This document shows, piece after piece, positions 33,682-41,528 of a stretch of DNA of 64,000 bases. The DNA is taken from contig NZ_JBHSXL010000009.1 in NCBI RefSeq assembly GCF_042662125.1, positions 62,001 to 126,000 on the forward strand. The letters are read 5' to 3'. Both the position numbers and the translations under genes were made by a program. Source of the DNA: Halopenitus salinus. GTDB taxonomy: Archaea; Halobacteriota; Halobacteria; Halobacteriales; Haloferacaceae. Under the pieces are notes generated by a model. That model was not told the origin of the DNA, searched no databases, and saw only the letters and a program-made list of their open reading frames with translations. Numbering within the stretch: position 1 is the first letter of the stretch; each line of letters starts with the position of its first letter.

Positions 33682-35034
33682 CTACAGCGATGCCTCGGCG
33701 TCCTGCAGCATCCGAAGCCGGTAGAGGAACGACTCCTGATCGACTTCGACGTCGTCGAAGGTCACGATGTCGTCCTTCTCGAGGTCGGTGGTGACGGTCG
33801 CATCGTCGAGCAGCTCGAGGGGGACGTAGTCCTCCTCGGTGGCCGTCTCCGCGTCGACGAGCAGCCCGTAGACGGTGTATCCGCCCCCGCCGTCGAGTTC
33901 GTCGCCGGGCGCCAGGTCCTTTTTCGCGGCGCCGACGACCTCGGCCTCGCGGTTCTTCGGTACGCCGGTCGGCTCGTTTCGAAGCGCGGCGTTCGCCACG
34001 CTGACCGACGTCTCGGTGCCCGGGAGGTGGTGCGGGCGGTAGAACAGCTGGTATTTGCCCTCGCTGGCGATGTACATCCCCGACCCGCCGTACTGGTCGA
34101 GGTACTGTTGGACGCGCTCGTTGGGGGTCGTCGTGACGATCCAGACGCCGAACTCGATGTCGTTTTCGACCTGGGTCTCGTCGGGTTTGAGCGAGCTGAT
34201 CGTGTCGACCACGCCCGTACGATCGAGGAGGCCGCCGTCCTCCTTGGGACGCATCTTCTCCGGGATGTCCTCGAGTTCGGCGGTGGGAAGGTGCATCCCC
34301 GGAACGTCCGGCTTCAGGCCGGTCGCGTTCGCCACCGCGCACATCTCGACGGCGACCTTCGTTCCGTCGAGGAAGGAGTTGTACATGTACGGGTTGAGCT
34401 GGTTCTCCTCGACGAACTCCTCGTCGAAGCCCCAGCGCTCGAAGACGTCCTCGGGGGTCCCGTAGCGGTACTCCTCGATGAACGGGTTGCCCTTTCCGGC
34501 GGCGACGACGTCGAGGCCGATCGTCTGCGCCCAGTCGTAGAGCTCCGCGAGGAGCGCCGGCTGGTCGCCGTAGGCCATCGAGTAGGTCACCCCGGCCTTC
34601 TCGGCGAGCCGCGCGAGGGTCGGGCCGACGACGGTGTCGGCCTCGACGGTGACCATGACGACGTGTGTCTCGTTCATGATGGCCGTATAGGCGTGTCGGG
34701 CCCCGAACTCGGGGATCCCGGTCGCCTCGACGACGACGTCGACGTCGGCGTTAGCCAGATCCACACCGTCGGCGATGACGGCCCGGTCGCCGCTTTCGAT
34801 CGCCGCCTCGAGGGATTCGGTCCCGTCGACCTGTTCGATGAGCGCGTCGTCCACGCCCGCGTTCTGAAGCGTCTCTACCGCCTTGTCGGTCTCGATGTCC
34901 GCGAGCGCCGCGGTCCGCATGCCGGGAGCGCGTTCGACCTGATCGACCAGCCGCGTGCCGAACAGGCCGGCTCCGATGACGCCGACATCGATCGGTTCGT
35001 CGAGTTCCGTAAGCTGTGATGGGATGTTGAGCAT
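33682..35034 (-). CDS. Rossmann plus SAF-domain oxidoreductase (homoserine-dehydrogenase-like)
   Basis: A 450-residue NAD(P)-dependent oxidoreductase. The N-terminal Rossmann fold starts VGVIGAGLFGTRLVDQ and continues VDVVVEATGIPEFGARHAY, like homoserine dehydrogenase. A central catalytic domain has YSMAYGDQPALLAELYDW, AAGKGNPFIEEYRYG and YNSFLDGTKVAVEMCAVANA. The C-terminal ~100 residues form a SAF-like domain (KKDLAPGDELDGGGGYTVYG). Such proteins occur in bacterial sugar-acid and tetritol clusters, but their reactions are little known. It converges with the HCDH-like gene and is 21 bp from the VOC pair on the same strand. Confidence 0.8.
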   Translation of the reverse strand: MLNIPSQLTELDEPIDVGVIGAGLFGTRLVDQVERAPGMRTAALADIETDKAVETLQNAGVDDALIEQVDGTESLEAAIESGDRAVIADGVDLANADVDVVVEATGIPEFGARHAYTAIMNETHVVMVTVEADTVVGPTLARLAEKAGVTYSMAYGDQPALLAELYDWAQTIGLDVVAAGKGNPFIEEYRYGTPEDVFERWGFDEEFVEENQLNPYMYNSFLDGTKVAVEMCAVANATGLKPDVPGMHLPTAELEDIPEKMRPKEDGGLLDRTGVVDTISSLKPDETQVENDIEFGVWIVTTTPNERVQQYLDQYGGSGMYIASEGKYQLFYRPHHLPGTETSVSVANAALRNEPTGVPKNREAEVVGAAKKDLAPGDELDGGGGYTVYGLLVDAETATEEDYVPLELLDDATVTTDLEKDDIVTFDDVEVDQESFLYRLRMLQDAEASL

Positions 35035-35055
35035 TATGTATCGTCCGCTAGTTCC

Positions 35056-35499
35056 TCATGACTCGTCCGCTATCTCCTCGACGAGCTGGAGGTAGATCCC
35101 CTCGCTCGTCTCCTCGTCCATGTCGAGCAGTTTGCAGTCGGGGAAGGTCGGCGCGATGATCGGCTCGTCCCACGCCGGTTCGATCCCGCGTTCCGCGAGC
35201 GCGGCGACCGCCTCGTCCATGTCGTCGACCTCGTAGGCAACGTGGTTGAGTCCGTTCCCGTGCGTCTCGTGGAACTCCTCGATCTCCGGGTGTCCCCGGG
35301 GGAGCTGCACCTCGATGTAGGTCTCGCCGACCTCGAAGACGGCGGCGTCGTAGCCGGCATCGGGCATCTCCCGGTGGGCGACGAACGACATGCCGAGCGC
35401 GTCCTCGAAGAACGGGCGGTACCGGTCGAGGTCGTCCACGGTGTACGCCACGTGATGTACGCGTTTGAAGAGGTCCTCGTCGTCGAACATCACGGTCAC
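35056..35499 (-). CDS. VOC/glyoxalase-fold protein, methylmalonyl-CoA-epimerase-like
   Basis: A 147-residue VOC protein with two beta-alpha-beta-beta-beta units. Metal-ligand-like residues sit in FKRVHHVAYTVDDLDRY (His), ETYIEVQLP (Glu), NHVAYEVDDMDEAV (His) and GIYLQLVEE (Glu/Gln). This is the pattern of glyoxalase I and methylmalonyl-CoA epimerase. The start at 35499 overlaps the stop of the next VOC gene by 4 bp, so they are translated together. It could be an epimerase, isomerase or dioxygenase-like enzyme in the local acid pathway. Confidence 0.82.
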   Translation of the reverse strand: MTVMFDDEDLFKRVHHVAYTVDDLDRYRPFFEDALGMSFVAHREMPDAGYDAAVFEVGETYIEVQLPRGHPEIEEFHETHGNGLNHVAYEVDDMDEAVAALAERGIEPAWDEPIIAPTFPDCKLLDMDEETSEGIYLQLVEEIADES

Positions 35500-35921
35500 T
35501 CCGAGAGCAGCTCGATCACGTTTCGGTCGGGATCGTACACGTAGGCCACATCGGCGCCGTTATCGAGCGTCTGTGGGGGATTGATGAACTCGACGCCCTC
35601 CGATCGAAGGTCCTCGTAGGTCGCATCGAGGTCGTCGACCTCGAGACAGAAGTGGGCCGCGCCGACGTCGTTGTTCGAGACCCCGCGGTTCGCGTCGTCC
35701 CCCGGGGGGTCGTGGTACTCGAGCAGCTCCACCGCACAGCCGTCCGCATCGAGGAATACGATGTCGACGTCCACCCCCTCGACGCCGACGAACTTGCTGA
35801 ACTCCTCGCTCGCGAACGAGAGCTCGTCGACCACCTCCATGCCGAGGGTGTCCCGATAGAACGCCAGTGCGTCGTCCATGTCCGATACCGTCACGCCGTA
35901 GTGGTGCGCGCTTCCTATCAT
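35496..35921 (-). CDS. VOC/glyoxalase-fold protein
   Basis: A 141-residue VOC protein, first of a translationally coupled pair. Motifs are AHHYGVTVSDMDDALAFYR (His), GCAVELLEYHDP (Glu), AAHFCLEVDDLDATYEDL (His) and DPDRNVIELLSE (Glu). The full H-E-H-E set supports a metal-dependent enzyme. Together with the partner gene it may make a heteromeric enzyme. Substrate unknown. Confidence 0.82.
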   Translation of the reverse strand: MIGSAHHYGVTVSDMDDALAFYRDTLGMEVVDELSFASEEFSKFVGVEGVDVDIVFLDADGCAVELLEYHDPPGDDANRGVSNNDVGAAHFCLEVDDLDATYEDLRSEGVEFINPPQTLDNGADVAYVYDPDRNVIELLSE

Positions 35922-36127
35922 CGTGATCTCCGTTCGCGGTCGCGCCGCGGTTGCCCCGCAGTCGTCCTGCGGTGTGGTTTCGACTGCCGTGTCGGGAGGT
36001 CAGATCGGACCCGAGCCCGACAGCGGCTCGATCCGAAGCTCCCATCGAACGCGCCGTCTGTGTGCCGGCCGCCGATCGATGGTTCGCCTCGGACACAACC
36101 ACCGTATTGGGGGATATATAGCTTACT

Positions 36128-36274
36128 ATGGCAGTCGATGACTATCGAAGCACCTCGAAGACGGGAAGCCCCGTCGGAGGGGAGGAGATCCGGGTGAAGG
36201 GAGGAGATCCGGATGAAGGGAAAATCTCCGGGTGGGGGGAGAAGAGCAGCGGAACGAAACAGGTGAATGGGTAA
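36128..36274 (+). CDS. Possible 48-residue polar protein or gene-start relic
   Basis: ATG at 36128 opens a 48-codon frame ending TAA, preceded 15-23 nt upstream by GGATATATA, a good TATA-like box. The peptide is polar, Gly/Lys-rich (MAVDDYRSTSKTG at the start) with two near-copies of a GGAGATCCGG-GTGAAGG DNA unit. No domain is recognised. It could be a small protein gene or the start of a lost gene. The rest of the 35922-36313 gap shows nothing. Confidence 0.3.
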   Translation: MAVDDYRSTSKTGSPVGGEEIRVKGGDPDEGKISGWGEKSSGTKQVNG

Positions 36275-36313
36275 TGAGTTCTCGAAACGGGAGCGGTCCG
36301 GGCGAACGCGGGA

Positions 36314-37104
36314 TCAGATGATCCGACCCTCGCTCTTCGAGCGTCCCTCCTCCGTGGATTCGATCTCGGCGTCGAACATGTCGGCGTAGAACTGGAGCAG
36401 GTCGGGGTGGGGGCGGTCGCCGTATCCGGCGTTTATTCCCTCGCGGTGGAACTGCTCGACGAAGTTTCCGAGCGGGAGGTAGGTCTCGTATTTGTCCGCG
36501 AGGCTCTTGAGCTCGACGAGGTCCTTGTGTGCGACGTCGAGGTGGAACTTGTTCCTGTAGACGCCGGCGTCCTCGTCGATCGCGAAGTGCCGTTCGAACT
36601 CCTCGAACTCGTTCGAGAAGAAGGAGTCCAGCTTGTCGTCGTATATTTGGGTGTAGTGGCGAAGCGTTCGATACAGCGTCGAGGGATCGACGCCGAACTC
36701 GTCGGCGAGGAGCAGCCCCTCGATGAAGATGACGAGCGTCGTCTGGCCGACGTGGTTGTGAATGAGCTTGACGAACTGCGCGTCGCCCACCTCGCCGATG
36801 TGGTAGACGTCGGTGGCGATGGCGGAAAGCACCTCCCGATTGTCGGAGATCCGGTCCGCGTCACCGCCGATCATGATGGTGAGTTCGCCCGTCTGCGCGC
36901 CGACCTCGCCGCCCGTGATGGGGCTGTCGTGGTAGTTTATGCCGGCGGAATCCGCCTGCTCGGCGAGCTCGCGTGCGGTCAGCGCCGAGAGCGTGCTCGT
37001 GTCGAAGACGTCGGTCCCGGCGTCCCCGTGCTCGACGATCGCATCGAGCGCGGCCCTGGAGGCGTCGGGGTGGGGCAGCGAGAAAACGATCGTCGAGGCA
37101 CGCC
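36314..37104 (-). pseudogene. 3-hydroxyisobutyrate dehydrogenase-family gene lacking its NAD-binding N-terminus
   Basis: About 263 codons of a beta-hydroxyacid dehydrogenase. The frame is intact from STIVFSLPHPDASR through the substrate motif HDSPITGGEVGAQTGELTI and the catalytic Lys in AQFVKLIHNHVG to the C-terminal helical domain. The first ~70 residues, with the glycine-rich NAD motif GxGxMG, are missing. Upstream of about 37104 the minus frame is only antisense of a foreign ABC-ATPase fragment. The protein, if made, could not bind NAD normally. The residual C-terminus extends ~35 residues past the usual end. Confidence 0.75.
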
Positions 37105-37372
37105 GAGCGATCCCGACCACGCGGGGATCGACACCACGGTCTCGCTCCACGAGCCGCTCGGCGACGAGGTGTTGATGTACCTCGACGGTCCCCAGGGCGA
37201 GCTCCGGACGGTCATGCCGGTCGACTCCGAGATCGACGAGGGCAAGCACGCCTCGATCGTTCCACGGGTGGAGTCGCTGTACCTGTTCAACGAGAAGACC
37301 GGCGAGCGGTTCGTGCGCGGCGACCTCCAAAGTGACGCCACGGCCGAGGTCGTCTCGGACGCCGCGAACTGA
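37103..37372 (+). pseudogene. C-terminal fragment of an ABC sugar-transporter ATPase (MalK/UgpC type)
   Basis: About 89 codons ending in TGA at 37370-37372. The reading TVSLHEPLGDEVLMYLDGP, VMPVDSEIDEGKHASI, then ESLYLFNEKTGERF is the TOBE/regulatory tail of UgpC/MsmX-like ATPases. No Walker motifs or ABC signature precede it; upstream bases belong to the opposite-strand dehydrogenase. It marks the far side of a recombination joint at ~37.10 kb. Confidence 0.65.
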
Positions 37373-37645
37373 CCCCACAACGATCCGTCCCGACCCGGAG
37401 GACGCTCGTCGACGACCCCCGGTCGGGAGGCGTTCTTTATTGCTCGACTCCCAGAGAGGATAAAGACGTATATAATTATTACGATTACAACACTACGACA
37501 GTAATGCCGACCGGACGAGCGATACGTCGTCGACTCACGACGGCGCGAAGCGAATGGCGAACCCGTGGCCGACGAGGTTCGCCGAGCGATCAAAACGATC
37601 CGGACGAGGCGGGACTGGACGGCGGACGCGACGTCGATCGACCGA
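37373..37645. other. Intergenic region, AT-rich part with no gene
   Basis: A 273-bp gap between the ABC-ATPase tail and the tandem VOC gene. A TATA-like GACGTATATAATTATT stretch (37467-37482) lies 22-37 nt before an ATG at 37504. That frame is Arg-rich, runs about 50 codons and looks non-coding. It may be the promoter of a gene that has been lost. Confidence 0.3.
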
Positions 37646-38404
37646 TCAGTCGTCGGTGACGACCTCGATCTCGTGGCCGTCCCGGTACTTCGTGAACGCG
37701 TAGCGGTCGTCACACGATTCGGGATCGCGGTAGTCCTCGGCGTCGCGAGCCATGAGGTCCTCCCAGGTCCCGTGGAGGTCGTCGGTACGGACCGCCAGGT
37801 GGCCCCAGGCGTCGCCCATGGTGTAGGTCCGGTCGTCGTAGTTGTAGGTCAACTCGACGGCCATCTGCTCCTCGCTCGCCCCGACGGGCTTCATGAAGTA
37901 GTTCGCGAAGGTGTCGGCCTCCCACCGCTTGCCGGTGTAGGCGTACTCGAGCTTGCGGGCCCACCAGCCGAGCGCCTCGTCGGGGTCCTCGATCCGGATC
38001 ATGGTGTGATCGAGGCTCCAGGGCGCGCCGTGGTCGCGCTCGACGATCTCGACCTCGTGGCCGTCGGGGTCCTTCACGAACGCGTAGTCGCCGCCGCAGG
38101 ACTCGGGATCGCGGTAGTCGTCGACGCCGCCCTCCATCAGCCCCTCGTAGGCGCTCTCGAGGTCCTCGACGCGGACCGCGATGTGTCCCCAGGCGTCGCC
38201 CATCTCGTAGCTTCGCCCGTCGTGGTTGTAGGTCAACTCCAGCTTGGCGCCGTCGTCGGCCATGTCCTCCGGGCCGAGGAACACGTTGGTGAACGTGTCG
38301 GCCTCCCAGCGGCCCTTCTCCTCGTACTCGAGGTGGGTCTTGTACCACTCGAGGGATTCCTCGAGGTCCTCGACGCGCATCATCACGTGATCGAGTGACA
38401 GCAT
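37646..38404 (-). CDS. Tandem-domain VOC/glyoxalase protein
   Basis: A 252-residue protein with two similar VOC domains (~1-122 and ~130-252). Each has the same anchors: LDHVMMRVEDLEESLEWY / LDHTMIRIEDPDEALGWW, KLELTYNHD / AVELTYNYD, GHIAVRVEDL / GHLAVRTDDL and YAFVKDPDGHEVEIVE / YAFTKYRDGHEIEVV. Each domain carries H, E, H and E at the metal positions, so it is probably a fused glyoxalase I. ATG 38404 is preferred over the longer frame because TAAAAGC lies ~27 nt upstream. It may detoxify methylglyoxal or act on another alpha-keto compound. Confidence 0.87.
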   Translation of the reverse strand: MLSLDHVMMRVEDLEESLEWYKTHLEYEEKGRWEADTFTNVFLGPEDMADDGAKLELTYNHDGRSYEMGDAWGHIAVRVEDLESAYEGLMEGGVDDYRDPESCGGDYAFVKDPDGHEVEIVERDHGAPWSLDHTMIRIEDPDEALGWWARKLEYAYTGKRWEADTFANYFMKPVGASEEQMAVELTYNYDDRTYTMGDAWGHLAVRTDDLHGTWEDLMARDAEDYRDPESCDDRYAFTKYRDGHEIEVVTDD

Positions 38405-38599
38405 GTGGATGATCGGGCGTCGCGTGAGCGTAAAAGCGTACCGAAGACGAGGAAACGCGTACAAAACGAACTGGGCGTTGGGTCGCGTCGATTCTTGCCG
38501 AATTGGAGCGGCAGCGAGGCCTTGGAGGCGGGGCTCTGTGGTCCGTGGATCGATGTATCTAAACATATTTGAGATCAGTAATGTTTGCTATTCTATTTT

Positions 38600-38971
38600 T
38601 TAAGTTATATGTTCGATGGAGTTCCAAGCCCCGTGGGAAATCACCTGAAATCGGTCGCCGTCCTCAGCGAGGACAGCTCCCGAGTAATCGGCGTCATCGA
38701 CGAGAAATTCGACACTATCGGATCGATGACGGCGATGTATCTCGACTGGAAACCATCGTGTCGTTTGTCGTCACGTCGAACGGACCCTGAAATCTCGAAC
38801 TTTGCTCGCTTCAGGACCCACAGCACCGTACAGCCAGTCGTCATCGATGATGCAGATCACTGCCTCGTCAACCGCGAGCGGATCCACATTTACCGCCGAG
38901 ATCGGATGTAAATCGGCGTTCTTCACCCGATCGTGAATAGAGACGTGACTACGTTTGAGCCAAATACATCT
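38600..38971 (-). pseudogene. IS6-like (haloarchaeal ISH type) transposase relic
   Basis: On the minus strand one frame reads LKRSHVSIHDRVKNADLHP, then LAVDEAVICIIDDDWLYGAV, a TGA stop at 38771-38773, then in the same frame EFLVDDADYSGAVLAEDGDR and FQVISHGAWNSIEHIT. This order matches the mid part of IS6-family transposases, including the D in VDE, the D in LVDDAD and the E in NSIEH of the DDE triad. Both ends are missing and there is one internal stop, so it cannot be active. The bases on each side (38405-38599 and 38972-39035) are AT-rich without genes. No terminal inverted repeats were found. Confidence 0.7.
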
Positions 38972-39035
38972 AAAATATTACTTTTATCCAATATTGATAT
39001 GAAATATATTAACATCTAATCGCAACTCAAGTGAT

Positions 39036-39183
39036 TCACTTCAGGTCCCGATCGCGCTCCGCGAACAGCGGATCGAACCACACGAGAGACTCGCCGAGGC
39101 GGTCGGATTCCGTCGCAGACGCGCAGAACTCGCCCGCTTCGTCCCCTAAATTAAACGTGAGCGGCGGAAGATCCCGAAACGGA
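39036..39183 (-). pseudogene. C-terminal relic of an unidentified protein gene
   Basis: A minus-strand frame of about 48 codons ends in TGA (39036-39038). It reads PFRDLPPLTFNLGDEAGEF and SDRLGESLVWFDPLFAERD, an acidic haloarchaeal composition, but has no start of its own because it joins the tctB stop region. It looks like the tail of a gene whose front has been replaced by the tct operon. The family is not recognised. Confidence 0.4.
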
Positions 39184-39771
39184 CTACACGAGCCCGTCGA
39201 CCAGGATCCCCAGCTCGCGGAACGGTCCGGTTCCGTACGGCAATGCGATGTTCATGAAGTTTCTGAACAGTATGAACACCAAAACGGTGATGAGAACGCT
39301 ATATATCGCCGCTCTGGGCATCGAATGGTACTCTAACGTCCAAAGGATCGCAAAGAGGAATCCCGGTGTTGCGACGAGGAACCCGACCTCCGGCAGGAGC
39401 AGGAAGTACGGGATCATCAACACGAGCGAGAGGACGAACCGACGGGTCTCGGGAGTGAACGCGGCGGGATTCAGACTATCCAGGGCGTCGCCGGTCGGGA
39501 GAAGCCCTCGAAAGTCGATGTCATCGCTTCGACGGTAGATGTTGAACGCGTTGAGCGCACAGGCGGCCATGATAATGACGAGGGCGATACGGGGCCAATA
39601 GGCGGCGCCGGGATCTCCAGATGCGGTGCTGACGCCCGAAAACCGGCTCGATCGGACGAACAGGAATATCGATATCACACCGATCGCCAGCGAGATGAGC
39701 AGGTCCACGGTGTCGTCGTACTCGTCGTCCCCGTCGAACGGCGACGTCTCGGGGGCCGAATCGGACATCAC
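39184..39771 (-). CDS. Tripartite tricarboxylate transporter, TctB small permease subunit
   Basis: A 195-residue membrane protein with four predicted helices: DLLISLAIGVISIFLFV, YWPRIALVIIMAACALNAF, FVLSLVLMIPYFLLLPEVGFLVATP and AAIYSVLITVLVFILFRNFM. This is the standard TctB layout, including a conserved-looking P-R between helix 1 and 2. It overlaps the tctA stop by 4 bp. In the family TctB partners TctA for sodium- or proton-driven uptake of carboxylic acids delivered by TctC. Confidence 0.87.
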   Translation of the reverse strand: MMSDSAPETSPFDGDDEYDDTVDLLISLAIGVISIFLFVRSSRFSGVSTASGDPGAAYWPRIALVIIMAACALNAFNIYRRSDDIDFRGLLPTGDALDSLNPAAFTPETRRFVLSLVLMIPYFLLLPEVGFLVATPGFLFAILWTLEYHSMPRAAIYSVLITVLVFILFRNFMNIALPYGTGPFRELGILVDGLV

Positions 39772-41294
39772 CGATCACCTCCGAGAGTGAGGAATCGGCG
39801 ACCGACCGCGGTATCCTGTAACAGCGGGATCGTGAACAGGAGCACGGCGACGACGAGAAGCACCGCCGAGATCGGCCGCTGGAGGAATACGACGAACTCC
39901 CCGCTGGCCTTTACCAGTCCTCTGCGGAGACTGGACTCCGCGATCGGGCCCAACACGAGTCCGATGACGAAGGGGGCGATCGGGTAGTTGTAGCGGTCCA
40001 GGTAGAAGCCGGCGATGCCGAAAGCGAACATGACCCAGAGATCGAAGAGAATGTTCCGCGTGGCGAACGCCCCGATGATGGAGAAGACGAGGATCAGCCC
40101 GAAGAGGATCTCCTGTGGGACGTTGCGGATCTTGGTGAAGAGTTTGACGATCGGGCCGTTCATGAAGAGGATCATGACGTTCGCCAACAACAGCGCGGCG
40201 AAGATCGTCCACACGAGCGACTGGTTGTCGGCGATAAACGAAGGGCCGGGAGTGAGTCCGTGGAGAATGAACGCCGCCAGAATGACCGCGGTGGTTCCGC
40301 TCCCGGGGATCCCGAGCGCGAAGAGGGGCACGAACGCCCCGCTCGCCGCGGCGTTGTTGGCGGTCTCGGGCGCCGCCACGCCCTCCGGCACGCCGGTGCC
40401 GAACCGTTCGCGGATGTCCTGGGGTACGATCCGCTGGCCGAAGGTGTACCCGAACAGCGCGCCGGTCGTCGCGCCGGCTCCGGGGAGAATGCCGATCAGC
40501 GTTCCCGCGATGGAGTTGACCGACAGGATCCGCCGAAAGCGCTTGAAGTAGTGTAACGGCGGTCGCAGCGATCCGATCGAGGACCCCGCATCGTCGTCCG
40601 CATCGCCGATCATCTGTCCGCCGCTTTTGATCTGTTTGAGTACCTCTGCGACGGCGAAGACGCCGAGAATCACCGGGATCAGCTCCACGCCGCTAGTGAG
40701 CCGCTGGATGCCGAAGGTGAACCGCGGCGTCCCCGCCAGCGCGTCGAGTCCGATCGTGGCGGCGAGCACGCCCAACATCATCGTGATCACCGCCTTCGTG
40801 ACGTTGCCGGCGCCGATCGTCGAGACCAGGGCGAGACCCAGGATGACGACGGCGAAGTACTCGGGATCCGAGAGGGTTCGCGACCAGGAGGCGAGCGTCG
40901 GCGAGAACAGGATGAGAATGATGACGCCGACGATACCGCCGACCGCGGAGCTGAAGACCGCGACGCGGATGGCCTCGCCCATTCGTCCCTGCTGGTTCAT
41001 GGGATAGCCGTCCAGGGTCGTCATGATCGCCTCCGGAGCGCCGGGGACGCGGAACATGATGGCGCTAATCGACCCGGCATAGACGGCACCAACGTAAATG
41101 ACCGAGAGCAACATGATCGCCGTGATCGGGCCCATCCCGTAGGTGAGCGGGATGAGCAACACGACGGTCATCGTCCCGTTGAGGCCCGGGATCGACCCGC
41201 TCATCATCCCCAAGAACAACCCGATGAGGAAGATGGCCATGTTGAACGGGGTGAAGATGTTCGCGAACCCGCCGAGCAGCTGTTCGACTACCAT
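39768..41294 (-). CDS. Tripartite tricarboxylate transporter, TctA large permease subunit
   Basis: A 508-residue protein with about 12 helices. The start was set at ATG 41294 since the upstream frame is polar and Arg-rich. TctA signatures are LGMMSGSIPGLNGTMTVVLL near the N-terminus and GILPGAGATTGALFGYTFG in the second half, the two inverted-repeat glycine-rich loops, plus ALGIPGSGTTAVILAA. The C-terminal region has DRYNYPIAPFVIGLVLGPIAE, also family-typical. A TATA-like AATTAAATAATA lies ~165-176 nt upstream, so the leader may be long. The binding protein gene lies 4.8 kb away on the same strand. Confidence 0.9.
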   Translation of the reverse strand: MVVEQLLGGFANIFTPFNMAIFLIGLFLGMMSGSIPGLNGTMTVVLLIPLTYGMGPITAIMLLSVIYVGAVYAGSISAIMFRVPGAPEAIMTTLDGYPMNQQGRMGEAIRVAVFSSAVGGIVGVIILILFSPTLASWSRTLSDPEYFAVVILGLALVSTIGAGNVTKAVITMMLGVLAATIGLDALAGTPRFTFGIQRLTSGVELIPVILGVFAVAEVLKQIKSGGQMIGDADDDAGSSIGSLRPPLHYFKRFRRILSVNSIAGTLIGILPGAGATTGALFGYTFGQRIVPQDIRERFGTGVPEGVAAPETANNAAASGAFVPLFALGIPGSGTTAVILAAFILHGLTPGPSFIADNQSLVWTIFAALLLANVMILFMNGPIVKLFTKIRNVPQEILFGLILVFSIIGAFATRNILFDLWVMFAFGIAGFYLDRYNYPIAPFVIGLVLGPIAESSLRRGLVKASGEFVVFLQRPISAVLLVVAVLLFTIPLLQDTAVGRRFLTLGGDR

Positions 41295-41528
41295 GATCCG
41301 TGTGTGGGTCCGGTGAGCCGATCGGGGGCGAACCTCGGAATTGCCCGACCGTACCGTTGTGGCGTGTACGCCCGGACGAACGGTGCTGCATGTCGGTCCG
41401 GGGCCCGCGATACCCACGTGTGAGGTTGTAACATCACGTAGGTCTATGTAGGACAGGTATTATTTAATTGTTGTGGTGGCGAACCGACGGACGTCACGGG
41501 GGACGCCCGACGAGCCGCTCGCCACGTG

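Noticed and set aside
38585..38911. Plus-strand 108-codon frame in the AT-rich gap
   Set aside because: The opposite strand of the same bases reads as a transposase with DDE landmarks, so the plus frame is its shadow.
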